From assembly GCF_008042045.1 (NCBI RefSeq), contig NZ_RDBP01000012.1, forward strand, positions 2,424,720 through 2,479,370: a stretch of DNA of 54,651 nucleotides, given 5' to 3'. Both the position numbers and the translations under genes were made by a program. Under the pieces are notes generated by a model that had not been told where the DNA came from, searched no databases, and was given only the letters and a program-made list of their open reading frames with translations. This DNA is from Streptomyces sp. T39 (lineage in GTDB: Bacteria; Actinomycetota; Actinomycetes; Streptomycetales; Streptomycetaceae). This document shows positions 26,113 to 34,294 of the stretch, piece by piece; position 1 is the first letter of the stretch, and each line of letters starts with the position of its first letter.

Positions 26113-27068
26113 GGGTGCTCCTGCTCGGTGCCAACGGATTCATCGGCCGCTTCGTGACCGAACGGCTCCTCGCCGACCCGGCCGTCCACCTGACCGCGCT
26201 CGGGCGCGGCGACGACGCCGATGTGCGGTTCGACCTGTCCGGCGGCAGCCCCGGCGCGCTGACCCGCTTCCTCGGCGCGGTCCACCCCGGGGTCGTCGTC
26301 AACTGCGCGGGCGCCACCCGCGGCAACGCCCGCGACCTCACCCGCCACAACACCGTCGCGGTCGCCACCGTCTGCGAGGCGCTCCGGCGCAGCGGCTGCG
26401 GGGCGCGGCTCGTCCAGATCGGCTGCGCCTCCGAGTACGGGCCCTCCCAGCAGGGCTCCTCCACCGCCGAGGACGCGGTGCCGCGCCCCGGCGGCCCGTA
26501 CGGCGTCAGCAAGCTCGCCGCCACCGAGCTGGTGCTCGGCTCGGGCCTCGACGCCGTCGTCCTGCGGGTGTTCTCGCCCGTGGGCCCCGGCACCCCCGCC
26601 GGTTCGCCGCTCGGGCGTCTCGCCGAGGCGATGCGCCGGGCCATGCAGTCCGGGGACGGGGAGCTCAAGCTCAGCGGCCTCGGGGTGCAGCGCGACTTCG
26701 TCGACGTGCGCGACGTCGCGCGCGCCGTGCACGCCGCCTCGCTCTCCGCCGCGCAGGGTGTCGTCAACATCGGCACCGGCCGGGCGGTGAAGCTCCGGGA
26801 CGCCGCGGCCGTCCTCGCCCGCGTCGCCGGCTACGCGGGCGCCCTCCACGAGCTCGACGCCCCCGGCGGGCGGCACCTCATCGGCGCCCCGCGCGGCGAG
26901 TCGGTGTCCGAGCACCTGGCGGCCACGCCCTCCCCGTATCCGGACGGCTGCGGCGCCTGGCAGCAGGCCGATGTGCGCACCGCCCGCGACCGCCTGGGCT
27001 GGCGGCCCCGCATCAACCTGGAGGAGTCGCTCGCCGACATCTGGATGGAGGCGGCATGCCGCATCTGA
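26109..27068 (+). CDS. NAD-dependent epimerase/dehydratase (SDR), PelX-like role proposed
   Basis: A 319-aa extended short-chain dehydrogenase. The N-terminal NAD motif GANGFIG, the active-site YGVSK (YxxxK) and the upstream Ser/Thr region (GCASEYG) are all present. The C-terminal substrate domain includes QRDFVDVRDVARAVHAA. Such enzymes interconvert UDP-hexoses or UDP-N-acetylhexosamines. In Pel loci the accessory PelX makes UDP-GalNAc from UDP-GlcNAc, which would suit this context. It overlaps the glycosidase gene by 13 nt. Confidence 0.87.
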   Translation: MRVLLLGANGFIGRFVTERLLADPAVHLTALGRGDDADVRFDLSGGSPGALTRFLGAVHPGVVVNCAGATRGNARDLTRHNTVAVATVCEALRRSGCGARLVQIGCASEYGPSQQGSSTAEDAVPRPGGPYGVSKLAATELVLGSGLDAVVLRVFSPVGPGTPAGSPLGRLAEAMRRAMQSGDGELKLSGLGVQRDFVDVRDVARAVHAASLSAAQGVVNIGTGRAVKLRDAAAVLARVAGYAGALHELDAPGGRHLIGAPRGESVSEHLAATPSPYPDGCGAWQQADVRTARDRLGWRPRINLEESLADIWMEAACRI

Positions 27069-27817
27069 CGAGCACCGGCGCCAAGCAGTCGGCGACCGGG
27101 GCCGAGCGGCTCGGCTTCGGCGTGCCCGGCTACGCGCATCCGCTGCTCGCTCCCCGGGAATGGGCCGGGCTGACGCGGCCGGGCACCCCCTTGCACTGGG
27201 TGGTCCTCAACGTGTCCAACGGCCCGGGCGCCCGCCCGGACCCGCACTGCCTGGAGGCCGCGGGGCGCCTCGCCAACGCCGGCGTGCGGGTGCTCGGCCA
27301 CCTCGACCTGGCCTACGGCGCACGGTCGTTCGGGGATGTGGTCGCCGACGCCCAGCAGTTCGCCGACTGGTACAAGGTCGGCGGCTTCCTGCTGGACCGC
27401 TGCCCGGTGGAACGGGCCCAACTGGCCCAGGTGCGGCGCACGACGGCGACCCTGGACGCCGTGCTGGACGGCGGGCATCTGGTCCTCGGTCACGGGACGC
27501 ATCCCTACCCCGGTTACGCGGAGGCGGCCGACCAGCTCGTCACCTTCTCCGGCGCCTGGGCCGACTACCGCTGGTCGCAGGTGGCGGAGTGGACGGCGGA
27601 CCATCCGCCCGAGCGGTTCGCGCACTTCGTGCACGGCGTCCCGCGCACGCATCTGGAGGAGGCCACCCGCATCGCCCGCTGGCAGGGCGCGGGCACGATC
27701 TTCTTCACCGACCGCGGTGGTTCGAGGGGAGGAAAGGGGCACAGCAGTCCATTCGAGGCGCTGCCCGGCTACTGGGACGAAATCGTCTCGCAGATCGGAC
27801 CGGGTGTCTCGGAATGA
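27056..27817 (+). CDS. Spherulation-specific family 4 (spherulin-4/GH135-like) protein
   Basis: A 253-aa protein of the spherulin-4 family, a TIM-barrel type related to GH135 Sph3 and to the PelA hydrolase domain, which cleave galactosamine-containing polymers. Visible landmarks are FGVPGYAHPL, WVVLNVSNGPG, VLGHLDLAYGARSF and the putative active-site strand VGGFLLDRCP. There is no signal peptide, so as written it would act in the cytoplasm, unlike secreted Sph3; this is odd for a matrix glycosidase. Starts at ATG 27056 inside the end of the epimerase gene. Confidence 0.83.
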   Translation: MPHLTSTGAKQSATGAERLGFGVPGYAHPLLAPREWAGLTRPGTPLHWVVLNVSNGPGARPDPHCLEAAGRLANAGVRVLGHLDLAYGARSFGDVVADAQQFADWYKVGGFLLDRCPVERAQLAQVRRTTATLDAVLDGGHLVLGHGTHPYPGYAEAADQLVTFSGAWADYRWSQVAEWTADHPPERFAHFVHGVPRTHLEEATRIARWQGAGTIFFTDRGGSRGGKGHSSPFEALPGYWDEIVSQIGPGVSE

Positions 27818-27836
27818 GAAGGGCCGTGGCAGTGTT
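27811..27836 (+). promoter_or_regulatory. Sigma-R (thiol stress) promoter of moeZ
   Basis: GGAAT (27811-27815), exactly 18 nt, then GTT (27834-27836): a perfect match to the sigma-R consensus GGAAT-N18-GTT. It overlaps the stop codon of the preceding gene and would start transcription about 30-35 nt before the moeZ GTG. moeZ is, from memory, a sigma-R regulon member in S. coelicolor. Confidence 0.85.
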
Positions 27837-27876
27837 ACCGGAGAACAACCGTACTTACCCAACCGACGGAGCCCCC

Positions 27877-29055
27877 GTGTCGCTGCCACCCCTGGTCGAG
27901 CCGGCTGCCGAGCTCACCGTAGACGAGGTCCGCAGGTACTCCCGCCACCTGATCATCCCCGACGTGGGCATGGACGGGCAGAAGCGGCTGAAGAACGCCA
28001 AGGTGCTGGCCGTGGGAGCGGGCGGCCTCGGTTCGCCGGCGCTGATGTACCTGGCCGCGGCCGGGGTCGGCACGCTCGGCATCGTGGAGTTCGACGAGGT
28101 CGACGAGTCGAACCTGCAGCGCCAGATCATCCACAGCCAGGCGGACATCGGCCGTTCCAAGGCGGAGTCCGCCCGCGACACGGTCAAGGGCATCAACCCC
28201 TACGTCGACGTGATCCTTCACGAAGAGCGGCTCGAGGCCGAGAACGTGATGGAGATCTTCAGCCAGTACGACCTCATCGTCGACGGCACCGACAACTTCG
28301 CGACCCGCTACCTGGTCAACGACGCGTGCGTGCTGCTGAACAAGCCGTACGTCTGGGGCTCGATCTACCGCTTCGACGGTCAGGCCTCGGTGTTCTGGTC
28401 CGAGCACGGTCCCTGCTACCGCTGCCTCTACCCGGAGCCCCCGCCGCCGGGCATGGTCCCCTCCTGCGCCGAGGGCGGCGTGCTGGGCGTGCTCTGCGCG
28501 TCCATCGGCTCCATCCAGGTCAACGAGGCGATCAAGCTGCTCGCCGGCATCGGGGAGCCGCTCGTCGGCCGCCTGATGATCTACGACGCCCTGGAGATGC
28601 AGTACCGCCAGGTGAAGGTCCGCAAGGACCCGAACTGCGCGGTCTGCGGCGAGAACCCGACCGTCACCGAGCTCATCGACTACGAGGCCTTCTGCGGCGT
28701 CGTGTCCGAGGAGGCCCAGGAGGCGGCGGCCGGTTCGACGATCACTCCCAAGCAGCTCAAGGAGTGGATCGACGACGGCGAGAACATCGACATCATCGAC
28801 GTCCGCGAGGTCAACGAGTACGAGATCGTCTCGATCCCGGGCGCTCGGCTGATCCCCAAGAACGAGTTCCTGATGGGCAGCGCCCTCCAGGACCTGCCCC
28901 AGGACAAGAAGATCGTCCTGCATTGCAAGACGGGTGTCCGCAGCGCGGAAGTCCTCGCGGTGCTGAAGTCCGCCGGCTTCGCCGACGCCGTGCACGTCGG
29001 CGGCGGGGTCATCGGCTGGGTCCACCAGATCGAGCCGGAGAAGCCCGTCTACTGA
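27877..29055 (+). CDS. moeZ: Adenylyltransferase/sulfurtransferase MoeZ
   Basis: A 392-aa E1-like enzyme. The N-terminal MoeB/ThiF domain has the nucleotide loop VGAGGLGSPALMYLAAAGVG and a catalytic DGTDNF region. Zinc cysteines are visible as CYRC and CAVC. The C-terminal rhodanese domain has active-site loop CKTGVRS, with Cys about 350. It activates C-terminal glycines of sulfur-carrier proteins (MoaD, CysO, ThiS type) and transfers sulfur for molybdopterin, cysteine and thiotemplated metabolites. GTG 27877 is preferred because the sigma-R start site excludes the more upstream in-frame GTG. Confidence 0.96.
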   Translation: MSLPPLVEPAAELTVDEVRRYSRHLIIPDVGMDGQKRLKNAKVLAVGAGGLGSPALMYLAAAGVGTLGIVEFDEVDESNLQRQIIHSQADIGRSKAESARDTVKGINPYVDVILHEERLEAENVMEIFSQYDLIVDGTDNFATRYLVNDACVLLNKPYVWGSIYRFDGQASVFWSEHGPCYRCLYPEPPPPGMVPSCAEGGVLGVLCASIGSIQVNEAIKLLAGIGEPLVGRLMIYDALEMQYRQVKVRKDPNCAVCGENPTVTELIDYEAFCGVVSEEAQEAAAGSTITPKQLKEWIDDGENIDIIDVREVNEYEIVSIPGARLIPKNEFLMGSALQDLPQDKKIVLHCKTGVRSAEVLAVLKSAGFADAVHVGGGVIGWVHQIEPEKPVY

Positions 29056-29076
29056 CGCCCGGCACCGAACGGCGCC

Positions 29077-29112
29077 GAGAGCCCCGGACCGCTCGCGCGG
29101 TCCGGGGCTCTC
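29077..29112. terminator. Terminator between moeZ and the convergent peptidase
   Basis: A perfect 16-bp stem (29077-29092 with 29097-29112) with loop TCGC, positioned between two convergent stops. Confidence 0.85.
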
Positions 29113-29140
29113 GCATGCCGGGGGCGCGCCCCGTGCCGTC

Positions 29141-30718
29141 CTACCGGCAGACCGTTCCGTCCTTCGGCACCCGACCGTCCAGCAGATAGCCGTTCACCGC
29201 CCGGTCCACGCAGGCGCTGTTCCCGTACGCGCCGTGGCCCTCGCCGCGGTACGTCATCCGCACGCCGACGCCCTCGCCGAGGGCCTCGGCCATCCGCTGG
29301 GCGCCCTCGTACGGCGTGGCCGGGTCGCCCGTGTTGCCGATCACGAGGATCGGCGCGGCGCCCGGGGCCGACACGTCGGGGTGGGTCCAGGTGCCGGGGA
29401 CGGGCCACTCGGTGCAGCCCAGCAGCCCCCAGCCGAGGAACGTGCCGAAGACGGGGGAGGCCTTCTCGAAGCGCGGCAGCGCCGCCCGGGTCTGCTCCAG
29501 CGTGTACCGCTCCTTGGAGTCGACGCAGCCGATGGCCGCGCCCGCGGCCTGGCTGTTGCTGTAGGTCCCGTTCTCGTTGCGGCCGGTCAGCGCGTCGGAG
29601 AAGGCCATCAGCAGGGCTCCGTCGCCGCCCTCCGCCTCGTCCAGCGCCTGCTCCAGGAGCTCCCAGTACTCGCGGGAGTACAGGGTCTGGGCGATTCCGT
29701 TCAGGCCCTGGCTCTGCGTCAGCTCCCGGCCGCCGATGCCGGGGATCGGCTTGGCGTCCAGGCCGTCGAGGAAGCGGATGATCCAGTCCTGGATCTCGCC
29801 CACGGTCGAACCGGGCAGCCGGCAGTCGTCCCCGCGCGAGACGCAGTCCTCCAGGAAGTTCGTGAGCGCGAGCTGGAATCCCTCGGCCTGGCCGAGCGAG
29901 CCCTGCTCGGAGGTCTCGGTCGGGTCCACCACGGCGTCGAAGACGGCGCGTCCCACGTTCTGCGGGAACAGATGGGCGTAGACGCCGCCGAGTTCGGTGC
30001 CGTACGAGATGCCGAAGTAGTGCAGCTTGTCGTCGCCGAGCACCTGGCGCATCAGGTCCATGTCGCGTGCGGCCTCGGTCGTGCCGACGTGGGGCAGCTG
30101 CTCGCCGGAGTTGTCCTCGCAGGCGTCGGCGAACGACGTGAGGCTCTCGGTGAAGGTCTCGACCTCCGCCGGGGTGTCGGGTGTGGAGTCCTCGGCGACC
30201 CACTCCTCCATCTGCTGGTCGTCCAGGCACTCCACGGGGACGCTGCGACCCACCCCGCGCGGGTCGAAGCTCACCAGGTCGTAGCGGGTGCGCAGGGTGC
30301 CGTAGTCGACGGCGGCCGCGGGCAGGGTGGCGACACCGGAGCCGCCGGGGCCGCCGAAGTTGAAGACCAGGGAGCCGATGCGCCGGTCCGGCTCGGAGGC
30401 CCGGGCGCGTATGAGCGCGAGTTCGATGGTGTCGCCGCCGGGATCGTCGTAGTCGAGCGGCGCCTGCATGAAGGAGCACTCCCACTGGGCGCCGCCGGGC
30501 AGCGGGGACGGCTTGGTGCCGCCGCCCTCCGCCTGCGACGGCGCCGGACACGGCTGCCAGTCCAGTTTCTGCGCGGCGAAGTCCGTCGCGTCGTCCCCGC
30601 CGTCCCCGTTCCCGTCACCGGAGCAGCCGGCGGCGGTCAGCAGGACGGCGAGGGCTGCGGCCGATGCGGCGGCGCGGCGGGCGGCGGCGGTGCGGCGGGC
30701 GGCGGAAGTGGTCGGCAT
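29141..30718 (-). CDS. Secreted S33-family (tripeptidyl aminopeptidase-like) lipoprotein hydrolase
   Basis: A 525-aa exported alpha/beta hydrolase. The N-terminal signal peptide ends in lipobox LTAAGC at about residue 32, so it is probably lipid-anchored. Family landmarks are NFGGPGGSG (oxyanion hole), the nucleophile elbow GISYGTELGG, an Asp in NTGDPATPYEGA, and the catalytic His in YRGEGHGAYGNSAC within the C-terminal TAP-like domain. Relatives such as SlpD and SlpE release N-terminal tripeptides from secreted proteins. Starts at ATG 30718. Confidence 0.92.
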   Translation of the reverse strand: MPTTSAARRTAAARRAAASAAALAVLLTAAGCSGDGNGDGGDDATDFAAQKLDWQPCPAPSQAEGGGTKPSPLPGGAQWECSFMQAPLDYDDPGGDTIELALIRARASEPDRRIGSLVFNFGGPGGSGVATLPAAAVDYGTLRTRYDLVSFDPRGVGRSVPVECLDDQQMEEWVAEDSTPDTPAEVETFTESLTSFADACEDNSGEQLPHVGTTEAARDMDLMRQVLGDDKLHYFGISYGTELGGVYAHLFPQNVGRAVFDAVVDPTETSEQGSLGQAEGFQLALTNFLEDCVSRGDDCRLPGSTVGEIQDWIIRFLDGLDAKPIPGIGGRELTQSQGLNGIAQTLYSREYWELLEQALDEAEGGDGALLMAFSDALTGRNENGTYSNSQAAGAAIGCVDSKERYTLEQTRAALPRFEKASPVFGTFLGWGLLGCTEWPVPGTWTHPDVSAPGAAPILVIGNTGDPATPYEGAQRMAEALGEGVGVRMTYRGEGHGAYGNSACVDRAVNGYLLDGRVPKDGTVCR

Positions 30719-30855
30719 GCGGCCATCGTGCGCCGCGCCCGGATGCGCCGCACGGGCGACGGGCCCATGCGGGTGGCGTACCGCCCCGTGCTCCCTACGG
30801 GTGCCGGTGCGGGGCCGTCCGGGTGGACTTCAGCGCCGGGATCTGGACGCGGGCC

Positions 30856-33630
30856 TCACAGCGAGCCCTTGCGGGTGAGGTGGTTGAACGCGAACCACCC
30901 GGGCAGCACCGGCAGCCAGAGCGTCATCATCCGGTACAGCAGGACCGCGGGGGCGGCGACCTCCTTCGGCACGCCGACCAGCACCAGACCGCCCAGCAGC
31001 GCGCCCTCCACCGCGCCCACACCGCCGGGCGTCGGCGCGGCCGAACCGAGGGCGTTGCCCGCCAGGAAGACCACGGCGATGCTCGCGTAGCTGATCGGCT
31101 GGTTGCCGTCGTCGACCGCCCGGATCGAGGCGTCCAGGCACATCACGAACAGGCCCGTCAGCAGCAGCATGCCGCCGATGCCGGTGAGCAGCTTCATCGG
31201 CCGCTGGAGCACGTCCAGCATGCGCGGCACCACACCGGCGAACAGCGAACGCAGCCGGGTGGCGACGAACTTGCGCAGGAACGGGATGGCCGTCACCACC
31301 AGCACCAGCACGGCGACCGTCAGCAGACCGGCGATCACCGTCCTCGACGGGGTGAAGGAGGCCGTGCGCTCGGTCCCGGTCAGATAGCCGAAGAGCAGCA
31401 GCAGCAGGATGTGGCAGCCGAGGCCGAACAGCTGCGAGGCGCCGACGCTCGCCACCGCCAGACCGGGACGCACCCCCGACCGCTGGAGGAAGCGGGTGTT
31501 CAGCGCCACACCGCCGACCGCCGCGGGGGCCACGATCTTGACGAACGAGCCGGCCACCTGCGCCCACACCGTGGGCCGGAACCCGACGCGCTCGGGCACG
31601 AAGCCGAGCAGGCTCATGGCCGCCGCGAGATAGCTGAGCGCCGAGAACGCCAGCGCCGCGGCGACCCAGCCCCAGTGCGCGCGCTCGAAGACCGTGCCGA
31701 AGTCGATGCCCGCGATCTGCGACAGCAGGAAGTACGCGGCGACGGCCCCGGCGATGAAGCTGACGAGCGTACGCGGCCTGATGCGCTCCAGACGGACCGG
31801 TTCCACCGGCGCCTGCGGTCTGATCAGCAGTACCTGGGCGCGGATCTGGGAGAGCAGGTCCTCCTCGCGGGCCTCCTCCAGCGCCTCGTCGACGGCCCGC
31901 TTGTCGGCCTGCCGCTCCGCCTTCTCGACCTTCCGGGCGGCCTTGCGGTCGTCCTTGCGCTCGTCGGCGGCCGGCGTCCCGGCGTCGCCGTGGTCCCGCC
32001 GGGCGGCGGCCGATGCCTCCAGCACCGCCTCGCGCTCGCGCGCCGCCCGCTCGCGGGCCTGCTGGCGCAGCGTCGCCCGGGTGGAGCGGCTCAGCGCGAT
32101 CGGCTGGAGCAGCGGCAGACAGTCGGCCACCGTGTCCGGCCCGAGCACCTCGACCGCCGCGGCGACCGCCCGCTCCGCGCCGACCCGCAGGCCCAGCGTG
32201 GCCAGCAGCTGGGCGATGTCCATCCGCAGGACCAGATCGCCGGCCGCGATCTCGCCGCCGCGCAGGTCCGTGACGATCACCCGGCCCGTGGCGTCGACCA
32301 TGATCGCGTCACCGGCCAGTCTGCGGTGCGCGATCCGGCGCGACTGGAGCGCCTTGACCTGGCGCCAGGCGCCGAGCACCACGTCGTCGGTGATCTCCTC
32401 GTCGGCGAGGGAGTCGAGCAGCCGGCCGCCCTGGTGCTCGTAGACGAGCATCACGGCGTCGGGGCCGAGCTCGGAGGTGGCGATGAGCTTGGGCGCGTTG
32501 GCGCCGGCGGCGATCGCCGCGTACGCCAGCAGGGCCTCCTGCTCCAGCGCCTGACGCAACGACTGGATGGAGCGGCGGGTGGTGATCGAGCGCAGGGTCA
32601 GGCGGCGCCACACCCGGTAGAAGAAGCCGTGCGCCTGCTGCTCGCGGTCGACGACGGTCACGTCCAGCGGAGGGCCGTCCTCCAGCGACACGATGTAGCG
32701 CCGGCCGCGGTCCTGGTCGGTGTGCTCCGGGGTGTCCTCGGCGCGCATCGCGCTCACCGGGTGGAACCCGACGTGCCGCAGACCGGCCAGCAGGGTCTGG
32801 CCGGTGGGGCGGACGTTCGGCGAGCCGACCGCGTAGAGGGTGCCGTACGCCACGGTCCAGCCGAGGAGGACCGTCAGGATGATGGAGAACGGTGTGGTGT
32901 AGCCCGCAACCAGCATGGCGAAGGCGTCGAGCAGCAGGACGACCCAGAGGATCACCCGCCAGCGGGGTCTGCGGGCCATCCCGACCGCCGTCATGTAGGC
33001 GATGACGGGTGCGAGATAGCCGTGCACCGGGTCGGTCAGGCCGTCCGCGCGGGCCTGGGTCAGCGCGTCCTGGAGGCTGCCGGGGGCGCCCCGCGAGACC
33101 CACAGGTCGGTGGCGAGCGTCACACCGTGGGCCAGGACCGCGGCCAGCACGCCGTCGGCGATCCGCAGCCCGTCCCGTTTCACCAGCCGTTCGATGGCGA
33201 AGGCCACGGGCACCAGCAGCACCGCGATGCTCGACACCAGACCCGCGATCTTGACCAGCAGGTCGGGCGCCTGGTCGGTGCCCTTGCTGATGTCGGACTC
33301 GAGACCGGTCGTGGTGCCCTGGGCGAAGGCGGCGACGGCGAGCACGAGCGCGATGACCAGGATGCCGAGGAGCAGGCGCATCAGGTCCGAGGGGCGGTGG
33401 ACCCGGGCGGCGAGCAGCGGTTCGTCGCCGGAGACCCGGTCGGCTCCGGCCTGCGCGCTCACCGCGGTGGCGCCGGCCGGGACAGCGGCGTCGGCGCCTG
33501 CGCCGTGCGCGGGCGCGCCGCCGGGGACGGACGCGTCAGGGTGCGGCCCGGACTCCGGGCCGTCCGTCGCGTGAGGAGCCTGCACGCCCTGCTCCTTCGC
33601 CGTCTCGGTCTCTTCTTGATCTCGTATCAC
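30856..33630 (-). CDS. LPG-synthase-TM/flippase-like membrane protein with kinase-like domain
   Basis: A 924-aa membrane protein. After an acidic N-terminus come about six helices, then a cytoplasmic domain at about residues 300-480 that resembles a degenerate ABC1/APH-type kinase: IAHRRLAGDAIMV and VIVTDLRGGEI take the places of HRD and DFG without the catalytic acids. A basic coiled segment follows (KDDRKAARKVEKAERQADKR). The C-terminus is an eight-helix UPF0104/MprF-type lipid-flippase domain with SAAPTPGGVGAVEGALLGGL. It has no lysyltransferase domain. The role is presumably lipid or polyprenyl-glycan flipping. Start GTG 33630. Confidence 0.85.
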   Translation of the reverse strand: MIRDQEETETAKEQGVQAPHATDGPESGPHPDASVPGGAPAHGAGADAAVPAGATAVSAQAGADRVSGDEPLLAARVHRPSDLMRLLLGILVIALVLAVAAFAQGTTTGLESDISKGTDQAPDLLVKIAGLVSSIAVLLVPVAFAIERLVKRDGLRIADGVLAAVLAHGVTLATDLWVSRGAPGSLQDALTQARADGLTDPVHGYLAPVIAYMTAVGMARRPRWRVILWVVLLLDAFAMLVAGYTTPFSIILTVLLGWTVAYGTLYAVGSPNVRPTGQTLLAGLRHVGFHPVSAMRAEDTPEHTDQDRGRRYIVSLEDGPPLDVTVVDREQQAHGFFYRVWRRLTLRSITTRRSIQSLRQALEQEALLAYAAIAAGANAPKLIATSELGPDAVMLVYEHQGGRLLDSLADEEITDDVVLGAWRQVKALQSRRIAHRRLAGDAIMVDATGRVIVTDLRGGEIAAGDLVLRMDIAQLLATLGLRVGAERAVAAAVEVLGPDTVADCLPLLQPIALSRSTRATLRQQARERAAREREAVLEASAAARRDHGDAGTPAADERKDDRKAARKVEKAERQADKRAVDEALEEAREEDLLSQIRAQVLLIRPQAPVEPVRLERIRPRTLVSFIAGAVAAYFLLSQIAGIDFGTVFERAHWGWVAAALAFSALSYLAAAMSLLGFVPERVGFRPTVWAQVAGSFVKIVAPAAVGGVALNTRFLQRSGVRPGLAVASVGASQLFGLGCHILLLLLFGYLTGTERTASFTPSRTVIAGLLTVAVLVLVVTAIPFLRKFVATRLRSLFAGVVPRMLDVLQRPMKLLTGIGGMLLLTGLFVMCLDASIRAVDDGNQPISYASIAVVFLAGNALGSAAPTPGGVGAVEGALLGGLVLVGVPKEVAAPAVLLYRMMTLWLPVLPGWFAFNHLTRKGSL

Positions 33631-33791
33631 CAGTCACCGCCCGCACGATGGTGGCACGACCCGGCGACAGAGGCGGGTATCAGGGTGTTTTGCGGACGAC
33701 AAGTGTGCCCGAGATATCTGGATTCGTTGCCGTTGCTCCGATTCTCCCCCGGCCGGGGGCGTTGTCGGTGGCGTGCGGCAGGATGGGACGG

Positions 33792-34193
33792 ATGGACGAC
33801 CGGATGGGCGAGACGCCCGAGTACCCCGACTACGCCGAGCGCGTGCTCGAGGTCGCCGAGCTGATCCCCGGGGGCCGGGTGATGACCTACGGGGACGTCG
33901 CCGAATGGCTCGGCGAGGGCGGTCCGCGGCAGGTCGGCAGAGCCATGGCGCTCTACGGCGGCGCCGTCCCGTGGTGGCGCGTCGTCCGGGCGGACGGGGT
34001 CCTGCTGCCCGGCCACGAGCTGCGCGCCCTGGAGCGGTACCGTGCGGAGGGCACGCCGCTGCGCGAGGCGTCCCGGAGCGCCGAGGGGCACGTGCCCCGC
34101 CTGGACATGAAGCGGGCCCGGTGGGACGGCGCCGCTCCCGGGCCGGCCCCGGCGGACGGCACCGCCGCCGCGCGCGGTGCACGGGTCACATGA
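33792..34193 (+). CDS. Alkyltransferase-like (ATL) DNA repair protein
   Basis: A 133-aa MGMT-family protein. The DNA-binding half is intact (ERVLEVAELIPGGRVMTYGD, GRAMALYGG), but the active-site PCHR is replaced by PWWRVV, so the alkyl-accepting Cys is absent. Such ATL proteins bind O6-alkylguanine and hand it to nucleotide excision repair. ATG 33792 is used; ATG 33783 is possible. The basic, Ala-rich C-terminal tail is extra. It lies immediately upstream of adnA. Confidence 0.88.
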   Translation: MDDRMGETPEYPDYAERVLEVAELIPGGRVMTYGDVAEWLGEGGPRQVGRAMALYGGAVPWWRVVRADGVLLPGHELRALERYRAEGTPLREASRSAEGHVPRLDMKRARWDGAAPGPAPADGTAAARGARVT

Positions 34194-34294
34194 AGCGGCG
34201 GCCACCCGTACGGCACGAACCGGCGTAGCCTCGCCGGCGCGCGGCGCACGCCGCCTTCTCACCACCAGCACACCCACCAGGACCGGCGATCCAC

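Noticed and set aside
22134..27817. Secondary-metabolite gene cluster
   Set aside because: No synthase, synthetase or tailoring set is present; the enzymes point to polysaccharide chemistry.
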